Part shown: piece by piece, positions 8,368 to 16,483 of the stretch
Position numbering within the stretch: position 1 is the first letter of the stretch
Layout of the letters: each line of letters opens with the position of its first letter
DNA from: UBA940 sp031548515
GTDB lineage: Bacteria > Bacteroidota > Bacteroidia > Bacteroidales > Rikenellaceae
Direction of reading: 5' to 3'
DNA: 48,928 nucleotides
Assembly: GCA_031548515.1 (NCBI GenBank)
Contig: JAVBRB010000013.1
Span: 1 to 48,928 of the forward strand
Position numbers and translations under genes: made by a program
The notes under the pieces: model-generated
Database searches by the model: none
Told to the model about the DNA's origin: nothing
The model's input: the letters and a program-made list of their open reading frames with translations, nothing else

Positions 8368-9408
8368 TTAGGGCCTTTCTTTTAGATATGCATTCACGAC
8401 TCTGTCTACCGTTTCCTGCAGGGGCGTGTAGCGGAATCCGCACATTTTCGTAAGTTTTTCGCCACTGTAGCGGTTGCCTTTCAGCACGCTGTCGATGTTG
8501 CTGCGCGTGATGCTTCGGTCTTTCATAAGATGAAGTGCCGTTGCAAGGCGGATAAGGCCGTAAATGAACAATGCAAGAGGCGTTCCAACGCGGATAAAAG
8601 GCTTGCGTCGTCCTGCTGCTTCGGCCCCGAGGTTTATCAGTTTGTGTAAAGTTAGATTTTCTCCCGCGACGATGAAGTTTTCTCCGTGGGTATCGGGACT
8701 CTGCTCGACTGCGATACAGGCTCGCGCGACGTCGCGTGCGTCTACGTAGGCCATAACCCCATTGGTGTAAAAAGGTTGACCGCTCGCGATCATGGGTATC
8801 ATCGCCGAGCTTCCGTTCGCAGACCAGTCGCCCTCGCCCAGGACCACGGCGGGGTAGAGCAGGGTAAGCGAAATCCCGACATCGGCGGCGCGCCGCATTT
8901 CGCAGTCCGCAAGGAACTTGCTTCGGGCATAGGCACTCCCGTGGTCTCCGTGGGCACGGTTGCCTTCAGTGATTGGCACTCCGTTTCCGCCGGGTTCAAG
9001 CACTATTATCGAACTGATATGGATTATCCTTTGCACGCCTGCCGCAACGGAGGCTTCGGCAACGCTGCGCGCGACAGCGACGTTGTTGTCTATGAGTTGC
9101 TGCCCGGTCATGTCGCCGGTCATGATAGTGGCGGCGCAGTTGAAAACAGAGTCTACCCCACGGAAAACCTCAGTGAGTGTTGCAGGGTCGGTCAACTCAG
9201 TTTCTACAATGGTTACAACGCCCTCGTCGGGCCATTCGACGCCGACGCGCCTGAAAGTGCGGCGCATGTTGTCGATACGGCCCCGGCTCCGTACGGGAAG
9301 GATGATGCCGGTGTAACCGGCTCGGACCATTTCGGCGACAAGATGGCTGCCGATCATCCCCGTAGCGCCCGTCACAGCGATTCGGCGTAAAAGCGATAGA
9401 TTGTCCAT
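8368..9408 (-). CDS. NAD-dependent epimerase/dehydratase family protein
   Basis: A 346-residue extended short-chain dehydrogenase. The Rossmann motif VTGATGMIGSHL is near the N-terminus and the catalytic Tyr-x3-Lys is YARSKFLAD near the middle; HISSIIVLEP supplies the preceding Ser region. The C-terminal part (residues about 230-346) is rich in hydrophobic helix, LFIYGLIRLATALHLM, resembling dihydroflavonol-4-reductase/3-beta-HSD-type members rather than UDP-sugar epimerases. Substrate is unknown. I chose the ATG at 9408 (MDNLSLL); a start 18 nt upstream is also open. The gene converges with xerD across 40 bp. A near-consensus -7 box TATTTTCG ends 5 nt before the ATG. Confidence 0.85.
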   Translation of the reverse strand: MDNLSLLRRIAVTGATGMIGSHLVAEMVRAGYTGIILPVRSRGRIDNMRRTFRRVGVEWPDEGVVTIVETELTDPATLTEVFRGVDSVFNCAATIMTGDMTGQQLIDNNVAVARSVAEASVAAGVQRIIHISSIIVLEPGGNGVPITEGNRAHGDHGSAYARSKFLADCEMRRAADVGISLTLLYPAVVLGEGDWSANGSSAMIPMIASGQPFYTNGVMAYVDARDVARACIAVEQSPDTHGENFIVAGENLTLHKLINLGAEAAGRRKPFIRVGTPLALFIYGLIRLATALHLMKDRSITRSNIDSVLKGNRYSGEKLTKMCGFRYTPLQETVDRVVNAYLKERP

Positions 9409-9513
9409 AAATGCGAAAATAGGCAATTTCCCGATACGGCATGCCGTTTATTTGTATGGTTCTTACTTTTTTCAGATGCCCGAAAATTCCATTGGGCGAA
9501 AACTTGCTTTCGC

Positions 9514-9540
9514 AAATCCCCCTGGATTTCAGGGGGATTT
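9514..9540. repeat. Perfect 11-bp inverted repeat
   Basis: AAATCCCCCTG (9514-9524) pairs perfectly with CAGGGGGATTT (9530-9540) around a 5-nt loop. There is no T-run after either arm beyond the stem itself, so a terminator role is not obvious; it may be a REP-like intergenic element. Confidence 0.7.
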
Positions 9541-9633
9541 AACTGACGTTTTCCTTCTTCTTGCGAGGCATAGTCCGCAAGCGGCCTTTGCTCTCGCTTC
9601 GGGCGTCGGTTAGGGGGTGGAGTCATGAGGATG

Positions 9634-9659
9634 GCATCGCAGATGCCTTTTTTATTTTT
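9634..9659 (+). terminator. Rho-independent terminator-like hairpin with no known upstream gene
   Basis: GGCATC-GCA-GATGCC is followed directly by TTTTTTATTTTT on the plus strand. No plus-strand gene precedes it: the epimerase runs the other way. The T-rich tail is identical to the sequence following ffs on the opposite strand. Confidence 0.6.
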
Positions 9660-9722
9660 ATCCGTTAATAATTATAGGTAAAGAACCATAGAAACTTATG
9701 AAACGGATAAAAATAAAAAAGG
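9646..9722. repeat. 21-bp perfect inverted repeat at the 3' end of ffs
   Basis: Bases 9646-9666 are the exact reverse complement of 9702-9722, with a 35-bp spacer. Each arm reads CCTTTTTTATTTTTATCCGTT outward-in, so each strand carries the same T-rich tail after a different GC hairpin (the ffs terminal stem on minus, GGCATC stem on plus). Confidence 0.8.
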
Positions 9723-9816
9723 GTAAGCTACTTACATCGCACCGCTACGACCGCCTACCCTTGCTGCCTTCCGGCCCTGGGGGATTCAGCAGGAGCTGGT
9801 CGTGTAAGACTTACCC
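9721..9816 (-). ncRNA. ffs: Signal recognition particle RNA (small bacterial type)
   Basis: The minus strand contains the near-invariant SRP domain IV core GGGCCGGAAGGCAGCAAGG within a long hairpin: the CTGCTGAATCCCCCAGG side pairs with the core's other arm, and the outermost helix is closed by GGGTAAG at the 5' end and CTTACCC at the 3' end (9721-9727). A T-rich tract follows at once, consistent with termination. The RNA is about 96-100 nt, the short form lacking the Alu domain, as expected in this phylum. It binds Ffh and targets nascent membrane proteins. A promoter with TATATTTG lies a few nt upstream. Exact ends are estimated to within several bases. Confidence 0.93.
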
Positions 9817-9821
9817 GGGTA

Positions 9822-9853
9822 CAAATATAGTGCAAGCCGGGCGATAAATCAAA
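9822..9853 (-). promoter_or_regulatory. Promoter of ffs
   Basis: On the minus strand TTTG (9850-9853) and TATATTTG (9822-9829) are separated by 20 bp, ending about 6 nt before the inferred 5' end of ffs. Confidence 0.7.
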
Positions 9854-9857
9854 TTTA

Positions 9858-9886
9858 TTTGAAATTAGGAAAAAAAGATATCTTTG
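9858..9886 (+). promoter_or_regulatory. Promoter of mltG
   Basis: TTTG at 9858-9861 and TATCTTTG at 9879-9886, spacing 17 bp, 17 nt upstream of the mltG ATG. Its -33 box lies only 4 bp from the -33 box of the divergent ffs promoter. Confidence 0.6.
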
Positions 9887-9903
9887 CAACATTATTCCGA
9901 GAG

Positions 9904-10935
9904 ATGAAAAAACAAACACGCAATATAATCGTCTGGCTCGCAGCCGCAGTTGTGATACTTGGCGCCGCGGCCGTATGTTCCGTCTTTTATGTCGCAAAAG
10001 GCAATGCCGTTGTGAACGAAGGCTCGCTCTATATTCCTCGCGGGACCGACTACCGGACACTTGTCGACTCGTTGCGCGCCGGTGAAAAGATCCGCTTCAT
10101 CAAACCTTTCGAAATGTATTCCGGGCGCATCGGGCTGACCAAAAATGTCAAGCCGGGGCATTATGTGCTGAAGGACGGCATGAGCATAATCAGGATAGCG
10201 CGGATGCTCAACCTGGGCCAGCAGACGCCGGTAAATGTCGTTGTGCGCAATTCTCGCCTGCCGGGGCAGCTTGCCGGGCGTGTCGCGCAGCAGATTGAAG
10301 CCGATTCAGTATCGCTGCACGCCGCGATGAACGATCCGGAGATACTGGCGGAATACGGCTTTTCGAACGAATTGGAACTGTTCTCCATATTCATTCCAAA
10401 CACTTACGAATTCTGGTGGACGGTAACGCCCGAGGAATTCATCGCCCGTATGAAAAAAGAGTACGACCGCTTTTGGACGGACGACCGCCGGAATGAGTTG
10501 AAACGCACCGGACTTTCTCGTATGGAGGCTGTTACGCTGGCTTCTATTTTGTGTGAAGAAACACAGAAAACCGATGAAATGCCGGCTATGGCAGGTGTTT
10601 ATATAAATCGCATTAACAAGGGAATGCCGCTGCAGGCCGACCCGACGGTAAAATACGCAATGGGCGATTTTACTCTCAGGCGCATACTTAAAAAGCACCT
10701 GCAAACAGACTCTCCCTACAATACATATATTTACAAAGGTCTTCCGCCCACGCCGATCTGCATGCCGTCGATCGCGGCCATCGATGCGGTTCTCTATTAC
10801 AGGGATCATGAGTACATATATTTCTGTGCGAAAGAAGATTTCTCTGGCTACCATAATTTCGCCGAAACCTACGATCAACATCTTCAGAACGCCCGCCGCT
10901 ATGCGGCCGAACTCAACAAGCGCAATATTCACTGA
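9904..10935 (+). CDS. mltG: Endolytic murein transglycosylase MltG (YceG-like)
   Basis: A 343-residue inner-membrane lytic transglycosylase that cleaves nascent glycan strands and helps set their length. One N-terminal transmembrane helix (residues about 8-30, IIVWLAAAVVILGAAAVCSVFY) precedes a LysM-like region and the YceG domain. Family landmarks are the LASILCEETQKTDEMPAMAGVYINR block with the catalytic Glu, LQADPTVKYA, SPYNTY, GLPPTPICMPS and the terminal GYHNFAETYDQHLQNARRY. Length is typical. The ATG at 9904 is preferred over an alternative in-frame start at 9859, which falls within the promoter. It is transcribed away from ffs. Confidence 0.94.
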   Translation: MKKQTRNIIVWLAAAVVILGAAAVCSVFYVAKGNAVVNEGSLYIPRGTDYRTLVDSLRAGEKIRFIKPFEMYSGRIGLTKNVKPGHYVLKDGMSIIRIARMLNLGQQTPVNVVVRNSRLPGQLAGRVAQQIEADSVSLHAAMNDPEILAEYGFSNELELFSIFIPNTYEFWWTVTPEEFIARMKKEYDRFWTDDRRNELKRTGLSRMEAVTLASILCEETQKTDEMPAMAGVYINRINKGMPLQADPTVKYAMGDFTLRRILKKHLQTDSPYNTYIYKGLPPTPICMPSIAAIDAVLYYRDHEYIYFCAKEDFSGYHNFAETYDQHLQNARRYAAELNKRNIH

Positions 10936-11063
10936 CGTTGGCCGTCTTTCGGCATCTTTCCAAAGACACGACAGAATCAGGATGAAGTCTCTTTTCTTGG
11001 GTTTCAGTTCTCTTTTATTGCGTTTTGTGCAATTGTTATATGTGCCGTTACATTGTTTTTTCA

Positions 11064-11071
11064 TATTTTTG
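11064..11071 (+). promoter_or_regulatory. Candidate -7 element for the PerR-like gene
   Basis: TATTTTTG lies 35 nt upstream of the ATG at 11107. No good TTTG is seen at the expected distance, so only the -7 part is supported. Confidence 0.4.
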
Positions 11072-11106
11072 CCAAAGCAGATATAAATACGAAAAAGACA
11101 CCAGCT

Positions 11107-11526
11107 ATGAAAGTCAGGGAGTACCTGTTGCAGCACGGGATCCGTCCTTCTGCACAGAGAGTGGCAGTTATGGGGTTTCTGATTGAGAACCGCACTCATC
11201 CTACTGTAGAGCAGATATATTCGGCGCTTGCGCCCATGATACCGACGCTGTCGAAAACTACGGTCTACAATACTCTTAAGATACTCGAGAGCCGCGGGGC
11301 GATACAGGCGATCGACATCGACCCGGTGTGCGAGCGTTTCGATGCCGATACATCGGTTCACGGCCATGCTTACTGCCGCGTGTGCGGTTCGGTTTCCGAC
11401 GTATGGATCAAAGACAACAAGTTCGTAGCAAAGAATGCGCCTGACGGAATGAGTGTCGACAGCGTACAGTTGCTTTATAAGGGGATCTGCGTAGATTGTA
11501 GTGTCGGAAACAGGGCGCAGGCTTAA
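11107..11526 (+). CDS. Fur-family regulator, PerR-like
   Basis: A 139-residue winged-helix metalloregulator. The DNA-recognition helix region is PTLSKTTVYNTLKILESRGAI. Structural zinc cysteines are C90, C93, C128 and C131. The regulatory ligand set H31, D79, H85, H87, D98 corresponds to Bacillus PerR H37, D85, H91, H93, D104 with a constant offset of six; the Asp at the last position (SVSDVW), where Fur usually has Glu, favours PerR (peroxide sensing by metal-catalysed histidine oxidation) over Fur. I chose ATG 11107 because it matches the short N-terminus of the family. No peroxide-defence genes are adjacent, so targets are unknown. Assignment to PerR is inference; the family is certain. Confidence 0.9.
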   Translation: MKVREYLLQHGIRPSAQRVAVMGFLIENRTHPTVEQIYSALAPMIPTLSKTTVYNTLKILESRGAIQAIDIDPVCERFDADTSVHGHAYCRVCGSVSDVWIKDNKFVAKNAPDGMSVDSVQLLYKGICVDCSVGNRAQA

Positions 11527-11542
11527 CGGCGGTCATCCACGT

Positions 11543-11590
11543 AAACAAAACAAGGAGAACCTTCGGGTTCTCCTTGTTTTGTTTTCAGGC
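11543..11590. terminator. Strong bidirectional terminator, 19-bp stem with TTCG loop
   Basis: Bases 11543-11561 pair perfectly with 11566-11584 around a TTCG tetraloop, with A-rich and T-rich flanks so it can work on both strands. It separates the convergent perR-like and GH57 genes. Confidence 0.92.
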
Positions 11591-11597
11591 ATCCTTT

Positions 11598-12821
11598 TTA
11601 GGCGCATACGATGGTTTTCCTGCCTTTTGCCGCGAGTTGTTTATCAAGCTCTATGGAAAAGTCGCTCAACACGTTCATGTAGTTGATGAAAGCCTCGTAT
11701 GGCGAGCCGTATGGGTTGAAATAGGTGTGCACGTCGCCGTCGCTCAGCCACTTGGTCGCCATATAGTAGAAATGGTCGGAGTTCTGCATGAAACTCCACA
11801 CGAAATCGAAGTCGGGATTGTTCACTGTTCTCACCTTGTCTTTCAGCGAGTAGAGTTTCGAGAAAGCCTCGTCCTGCAGTTCGTTGCCGAGCCATGCCGT
11901 TACGTCGCGCTCTTCGTCGGCCCAACTCATCGCGTGGGGAGAGTGAAGCACGGCTACGGGCTGGTACTTTTTTGCCGTTTCAGAAACTGTGGCGAATTCC
12001 AGATCATATTTTTTGCCGAGGGCTACTTTCGGGAGTTTGGCCATGAAGTCGAATATGCCGCTGTCAGCCCACTGGTGTTCGCCGAAAGTTTCGTAGTCCA
12101 TGAACAGGTTGATAATTTCTCCGGGGATTGATTGTTCATTGAGCCATCCGGCATATTTTTCAGCTGTCAGAGGCCATTCATCCCATTCGCGGTTCGAGAA
12201 ACGGAACGCTATGTCGTCGCTCAGCTTGTAGTTGCGCAGCAGCAGGCGCAGTTTCTGGTCTATTGCCCCGGCGTAGATGTAATTGGGCGATTTCCAGCCC
12301 AGCACATGTTTCGCACCTTCGGCCAGCATCGTCGTGAATCCCATCTTCGCCACTTCTCCGCCTATCGCATCGGAGTAGATAAGTTCCGTGTTGCGGAAAG
12401 CTTTCGGCTTATGTCCGAATTCGTCCTGGATCATTTTAGTGTGCGCCTTCACCTCCGAACGGAATTCGTCCATGTCGATGAGCGATGCCAGCGAATGGGC
12501 GTAAGTTTCGGCAAGAAACTCTACATGCCCCGTTTCGGCCAGCTTCTGGAACGAGTCGAGCACTTCCGGCGCGTATGCCTTGAACTGTGCGACGGCAGGT
12601 CCCGAGATCGAAAAAGTCACTTTGAAGGCGCCTTTATGCTCGTTTATGGTTTTCAGCAGCAGGGCATTCATGGGCAGGTAGCACCTTCGCGCCACCTTTT
12701 GCATTATCGAACGGTTTGCGGCGTCGTCCAGGTAGTTATGGCTCTTTCCCATGTCGAAGAAGCGGTACTTGCGCAGCCGCATGGGCTGGTGTACCTGGAA
12801 ATACATGCAGATGGTCTTCAT
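11598..12821 (-). CDS. GH57 family alpha-glucan-acting glycoside hydrolase
   Basis: A 407-residue cytosolic GH57 (beta/alpha)7-barrel protein; GH57 includes alpha-amylases, 4-alpha-glucanotransferases and branching enzymes. The N-terminal CMYFQVHQPMRL motif, the catalytic nucleophile Glu146 in AFRNTELIYS and the acid/base Asp242 in FMDYETFGEHQ are all present, and the late SWADEERD motif is conserved. Length corresponds to the short, single-barrel Bacteroidota members annotated as alpha-amylase. It is the last gene of the minus-strand glycogen block, 18 nt after the GT4 gene, hence almost surely co-transcribed with it. Whether it hydrolyses or transfers glucan is not decidable here; as no branching enzyme is visible in the block, a branching or transfer role is worth considering. 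Confidence 0.9.
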   Translation of the reverse strand: MKTICMYFQVHQPMRLRKYRFFDMGKSHNYLDDAANRSIMQKVARRCYLPMNALLLKTINEHKGAFKVTFSISGPAVAQFKAYAPEVLDSFQKLAETGHVEFLAETYAHSLASLIDMDEFRSEVKAHTKMIQDEFGHKPKAFRNTELIYSDAIGGEVAKMGFTTMLAEGAKHVLGWKSPNYIYAGAIDQKLRLLLRNYKLSDDIAFRFSNREWDEWPLTAEKYAGWLNEQSIPGEIINLFMDYETFGEHQWADSGIFDFMAKLPKVALGKKYDLEFATVSETAKKYQPVAVLHSPHAMSWADEERDVTAWLGNELQDEAFSKLYSLKDKVRTVNNPDFDFVWSFMQNSDHFYYMATKWLSDGDVHTYFNPYGSPYEAFINYMNVLSDFSIELDKQLAAKGRKTIVCA

Positions 12822-12839
12822 TTTATTCGAGGGTATTAT

Positions 12840-14129
12840 TTATTTAGCTACGCTTTCGTAAACCTCCTTGACTTTTGCGGCAGCGTTGTCCCACTTAAGG
12901 CCGGTTACTTCTTCCAGGCCCTTGCTCGAGAACATTTTCGAGAGGGCGGGATACTGCACTAGGGCATAAATGGCGTCGGCCATCGCGTCCACATCCCAGT
13001 AATCCACCTTGACGGCGTATTCCAGCACCTCGGCTACACCGCTCTGCTTCGAGATTATGACCGGAACGTTGGACTTCATCGCTTCGAGCGGCGATATCCC
13101 GAACGGCTCCGACACCGACGGCATCACATAGACGTCACTCAGCGAGTACATCTTTTGCACGTCGTCGCCCTTCAGGAAGCCTGTGAAGTGGAACCTGTCG
13201 GCGATGCCCAGTTCGGCCACGCGGCGGACGACATGTTCCATCATGTCGCCGCTTCCGGCCATCACGAACCTCACGTTCGGAAGCCTTTTCAGCACTTTTG
13301 CCGCAGCTTCGACGAAATAATCGGGGCCTTTCTGATAAGTGATACGGCCCAGGAAAGTGACTATCTTATCCTCTACACCTCGTTCGATTTCTGCCGCGGG
13401 CGACGTGGCGAAACGGACGGCATTGTGTACCGCCACCACTTTTTCAGCCGGGATGCAGTATTTTTCTATGACTATGTTGCGCGTCAGGTTACTCACAGCG
13501 ATCACCCGGTCGGCGGCATCCATTCCGGCGCGTTCTATATCGTAAACCGTGTGGTTGATATTTTCGCCGCTGCGGTCGTATTCCGTGGCGTGCATGTGTA
13601 CCACAAGAGGCTTGCCGGAAACGGCCTTTGCGGCGATCCCTGCGTAATACGTAAGCCAGTCGTGGGCGTGTATAACGTCGAACTCCCCTTCCATTTGTTT
13701 TGCAACCTCGGCGGCGACCATCGCATAGCGGGCCACTTCTTCCAACAGATTCACGCCGTAACGCCCCGAAAAAGTATAGCGTCCTTTCCAGATGTCCCCG
13801 CCGGTCTGCACGCTGCCTGTGCGCAGGTATTCCTCTCGTTTGGCTTCGTACTCCTCAGGTGTGGCATAAGGGATCATGTTGGAGTCGATCTCGATAAAGG
13901 TCATCCTGTCCCAGATGTCCTTGTGCTTTATATCCCCGAAAAGCGTCACCACGTCGCTGGCGTTCACTACGCGCACGAAACGCTGATCCTCGTCGCCGTA
14001 GGCCTTCGGAACAACCATTTTGACCTCTACACCGTGTTTGGCGAGTCCGCGCGTCAATCCGTAGGTCGCCGTACCCAGGCCGCCCGCAATGTGTGGGGGA
14101 AATTCCCACCCGAACATCAATACTCTCAT
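12840..14129 (-). CDS. GT4-type glycosyltransferase of the glycogen cluster
   Basis: A 429-residue GT-B fold retaining glycosyltransferase. The N-terminal glycogen-synthase-like segment MFGWEFPPHIAGGLGTATYG carries the nucleotide-sugar loop; IHAHDWLTY is typical of starch/glycogen synthases; the C-terminal domain shows ITYQKGPDYF and the E-x7-E motif EPFGISPLE. It acts in the cytosol, transferring glucose from a nucleotide sugar to an alpha-glucan by inference from its neighbours (GH57 18 nt downstream, debranching enzyme upstream). It is related to, but shorter and distinct from, the GT3 synthase domain in the same block, so the cell may have two glucan-elongating enzymes. Donor (UDP- or ADP-glucose) is not known. 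Confidence 0.88.
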   Translation of the reverse strand: MRVLMFGWEFPPHIAGGLGTATYGLTRGLAKHGVEVKMVVPKAYGDEDQRFVRVVNASDVVTLFGDIKHKDIWDRMTFIEIDSNMIPYATPEEYEAKREEYLRTGSVQTGGDIWKGRYTFSGRYGVNLLEEVARYAMVAAEVAKQMEGEFDVIHAHDWLTYYAGIAAKAVSGKPLVVHMHATEYDRSGENINHTVYDIERAGMDAADRVIAVSNLTRNIVIEKYCIPAEKVVAVHNAVRFATSPAAEIERGVEDKIVTFLGRITYQKGPDYFVEAAAKVLKRLPNVRFVMAGSGDMMEHVVRRVAELGIADRFHFTGFLKGDDVQKMYSLSDVYVMPSVSEPFGISPLEAMKSNVPVIISKQSGVAEVLEYAVKVDYWDVDAMADAIYALVQYPALSKMFSSKGLEEVTGLKWDNAAAKVKEVYESVAK

Positions 14130-14463
14130 AATGTGAGTTTTTATATAACCAAAATTTCAGCACGTCAATAACCGCCGCAGTTCGGAACTTTGCTTGCGCA
14201 AAACCCGCATCAGCATGGCTAAAACCATGAGATTATTGCTTAATCACCCGCTCCTGAACCCTTTCCCCGATATCGGGAAGACTTTGACTTCGTTTTCCTC
14301 GTCCTTGTAAGTATAGGCTGCTCGCAGCCCATGCTCCCGCGATGTTCTTTTCGCCTACTTCCACTTTGCCCGGACAAATTAGAGTAAACTCGTTTGTCAC
14401 TCGCCCATCCGTCAGTTCGTTCCCCGGTTGTCGCAGCCGTCGGCTGCTCCGTGTTCATCGTTT
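14130..14463. other. Intergenic stretch within the glycogen block
   Basis: 334 bp with no convincing gene. It contains several short hairpins: CATGG/CCATG (14214-14229), a 12-bp palindrome CCCGATATCGGG (14266-14277), GGCTGC/GCAGCC (14316-14329) and GCAGCC/GGCTGC (14433-14447). A 107-codon minus-strand open frame exists but is low-complexity and unrecognizable. No clear -7/-33 pair for the GT4 gene was found. Confidence 0.5.
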
Positions 14464-16437
14464 TTATTTTTTCTTCTTCATTGTCTCCTTGTTCGAGCCT
14501 GATCTTTCGGCCCTGTATTTGCCGATCATTTCGTTGATCCGCAGGATAGCCCCCACGCTCCATGCCTGAGAAATGGCTCCCCGCTGTGTGTGCGGGGGAT
14601 CGCCGTCGTATATCTCGGGTATCGAGCCTATACCGTAACTGTCGATGTCCTCTTCGAATCCGGCGAGGATCTCCTCGGCTTTTTCGAGGTATTTTTCGCC
14701 CCAGATATCGAAATTGGCCTTAACATAATGTTCCAATGGCCATGGCCATACGGTTCCCTGGTGGTATGCACGGTCTCGGGTGGGCTGGTCGCCTTCGTAG
14801 CGTCCCTGATAGAGGGGGTTCTGCGGCGAGAGCGTGCGCAGTCCCTTGGGCGTCAGCAGGTGGCGTTTTATGGTCTGGATAACCGCGAGCTGCTGTTCTT
14901 CCGAGAGCATTTTGTAGCGCATCGAGCAGGCGATTATCTGGTTGGGCCGTACGAAGACATTCTGGCCGGCATCATTGACATAATCGGCCAGATAACCCTT
15001 TTCGTCCGACCAGAAAGTTCCTACGAACGACTCTTTTATGAGGTTCGGGAACGATTCCCAATCTTTTATGAACTGCGCGTCCTTATGTTTTTTAGCTAGA
15101 TCCAGCGTATAGCACACCGCGTTATACCACAGGGCATTAATTTCCACCTGATAACCTTCGCGGCCGGTGACAGGCTTGCCGTCCACCACTGCGTCCATCC
15201 ATGTCATGGCGTACTGCGGATGTTGCGCCCACACGAGGCCGTTCTCACGGACTTCGATCACGTTTCCGATCCCGCGCATGTATGCGTTCAGCACGTCTTT
15301 CATCTTTTGCCCGTAAGATTCCCAGATTTTCTTGGGACCGATATGGTCTTCCAATTGCTGCAACGTCCAGAAGAACCACAGAGGGGCATCCACCGAGTTA
15401 TATGCTTCGCCCATGTTGGGGAACAGGCCGTCTTTCATTTCGCGCGTCATGGTTTCCACGACGTCTATGCAACTCTGCACGTCCCCGCGCGTTAACGTGA
15501 TGCCGGGGAGGGCTATGAATGTATCGCGTCCCCAGCGTCCGAACCACGGCCATCCGGCGATCACTTCGGTACGGTCTTCGCGCCTCGAAATGAACTGGCG
15601 GGCCGAGTGGTTGAGACACGACAGGAAGTCCTTCTTGTCGCTGCGTTTGGCGAGTTCGTCCTTGAAGATCTCGTCGATTGTCGTTCCGGACCACATTTCA
15701 TCGAGCGCGGCCGAAAATATCACGCTTTCGCCCTTTTTTATGTCGATTTCGAAATAGCCAGGGGTCAGCAGGTCTTCCTGGTAAGGGTACCCGCGTGCCT
15801 TTTCTTCGAGGTATTCGAAGCGGTAATACCAGTCCGGTGCCGCGACGAATTCGCACTCCTTGCAGTCGGTCTGCATGTAGAGCCACGGGAAATCCTGATA
15901 CATGCGGCACTTGACGCCGCCCCTCACCGGATATGAATGTCCGTCTGCGAACATGTTGGCCTGGCTCAGCGAGTGCTTGTTGCGGAATGCCAGCATGGGC
16001 CGCAGGCGCAGTTTGGTGTCCGACTTGGCTTCCACGAGCGTGTAGCGTATCAGCAGTTGCGTCTTGCTGTGGATCCAGAGTATCTCTTTCTTCAGCACGA
16101 CGCCACCCACGCGGTAGGTTATAGCCGGAGTGGGAGTGTAGTCGAAATCCGTTATGTATTTGTGGCCCCGCGGTTCATATGTGCCGGGATACCGGTGGAT
16201 AGCCAGGTTGAACGACTGTTCGTGTTGTATGACCGTTTCGTCGAGCGACGACAGCATCACGTAGTCGTTTTCAGAGGCATCCTTGGGACATACCATCAGG
16301 CCGTGGTATTTGCGGGTGTTGCAACACACGATCGTGGTGCTCATGTAGCCTCCGCTGCGGTCCGTGGCCAACATTTCCCTTTTGAGCGAATATTCGAGGT
16401 TCCCCAGGCTTTGTTTATCGAATTTCAGAACCGACAT
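14464..16437 (-). CDS. Glycogen debranching enzyme (amylo-alpha-1,6-glucosidase)
   Basis: A 657-residue protein of the prokaryotic/archaeal type debranching family (GDE N-terminal domain plus GH133-like C-terminal (alpha/alpha)6 domain), hydrolysing alpha-1,6 branch points of glycogen. The N-terminal beta domain (about 1-265) contains MLATDRSGGYMSTTIV and NTRKYHGLMV; the catalytic domain shows WFGRWGRDTFIALPGI, MGEAYNSVDAPLWF, EINALWYNAVCY and DRAYHQGTVWPWPLEHY. The protein ends in a Lys-rich tail. It precedes the GT4 gene on the same strand by 334 bp and follows the synthase-phosphorylase fusion by 115 bp; that gap has its own promoter. The ATG at 16437 (MSVLKFDKQSL) fits the family N-terminus. 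Confidence 0.93.
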   Translation of the reverse strand: MSVLKFDKQSLGNLEYSLKREMLATDRSGGYMSTTIVCCNTRKYHGLMVCPKDASENDYVMLSSLDETVIQHEQSFNLAIHRYPGTYEPRGHKYITDFDYTPTPAITYRVGGVVLKKEILWIHSKTQLLIRYTLVEAKSDTKLRLRPMLAFRNKHSLSQANMFADGHSYPVRGGVKCRMYQDFPWLYMQTDCKECEFVAAPDWYYRFEYLEEKARGYPYQEDLLTPGYFEIDIKKGESVIFSAALDEMWSGTTIDEIFKDELAKRSDKKDFLSCLNHSARQFISRREDRTEVIAGWPWFGRWGRDTFIALPGITLTRGDVQSCIDVVETMTREMKDGLFPNMGEAYNSVDAPLWFFWTLQQLEDHIGPKKIWESYGQKMKDVLNAYMRGIGNVIEVRENGLVWAQHPQYAMTWMDAVVDGKPVTGREGYQVEINALWYNAVCYTLDLAKKHKDAQFIKDWESFPNLIKESFVGTFWSDEKGYLADYVNDAGQNVFVRPNQIIACSMRYKMLSEEQQLAVIQTIKRHLLTPKGLRTLSPQNPLYQGRYEGDQPTRDRAYHQGTVWPWPLEHYVKANFDIWGEKYLEKAEEILAGFEEDIDSYGIGSIPEIYDGDPPHTQRGAISQAWSVGAILRINEMIGKYRAERSGSNKETMKKKK

Positions 16438-16483
16438 AACGATTGTTTTTAAAAAAATGGTCTTCGACTGTTGGGATGTTTCC

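Larger units (their letters stand above)
9409..9720. other. Non-coding stretch upstream of the epimerase and beyond the 3' end of ffs
   Basis: About 310 bp with no convincing gene. It holds a perfect 11-bp hairpin (9514-9540), a CTTGCG/CGCAAG stem (9560-9581), a plus-strand terminator-like hairpin (9634-9659), and most of a 21-bp inverted repeat shared with the end of ffs. Short open frames exist but have no recognizable protein features. Confidence 0.6.

Noticed and set aside
9401..9613. 70-codon plus-strand frame before the orphan terminator
   Set aside because: It spans a perfect palindrome and lacks any protein feature; a small RNA is a better, though unproven, explanation.
9646..9722. 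21-bp inverted repeat considered as the ends of a miniature transposable element
   Set aside because: Spacer is only 35 bp, there is no target-site duplication, and the repeat coincides with termination tails.
14240..14563. 107-codon minus-strand frame between the debranching enzyme and GT4 genes
   Set aside because: Low-complexity, hairpin-rich sequence partly overlapping the debranching gene; no similarity to any family I know.
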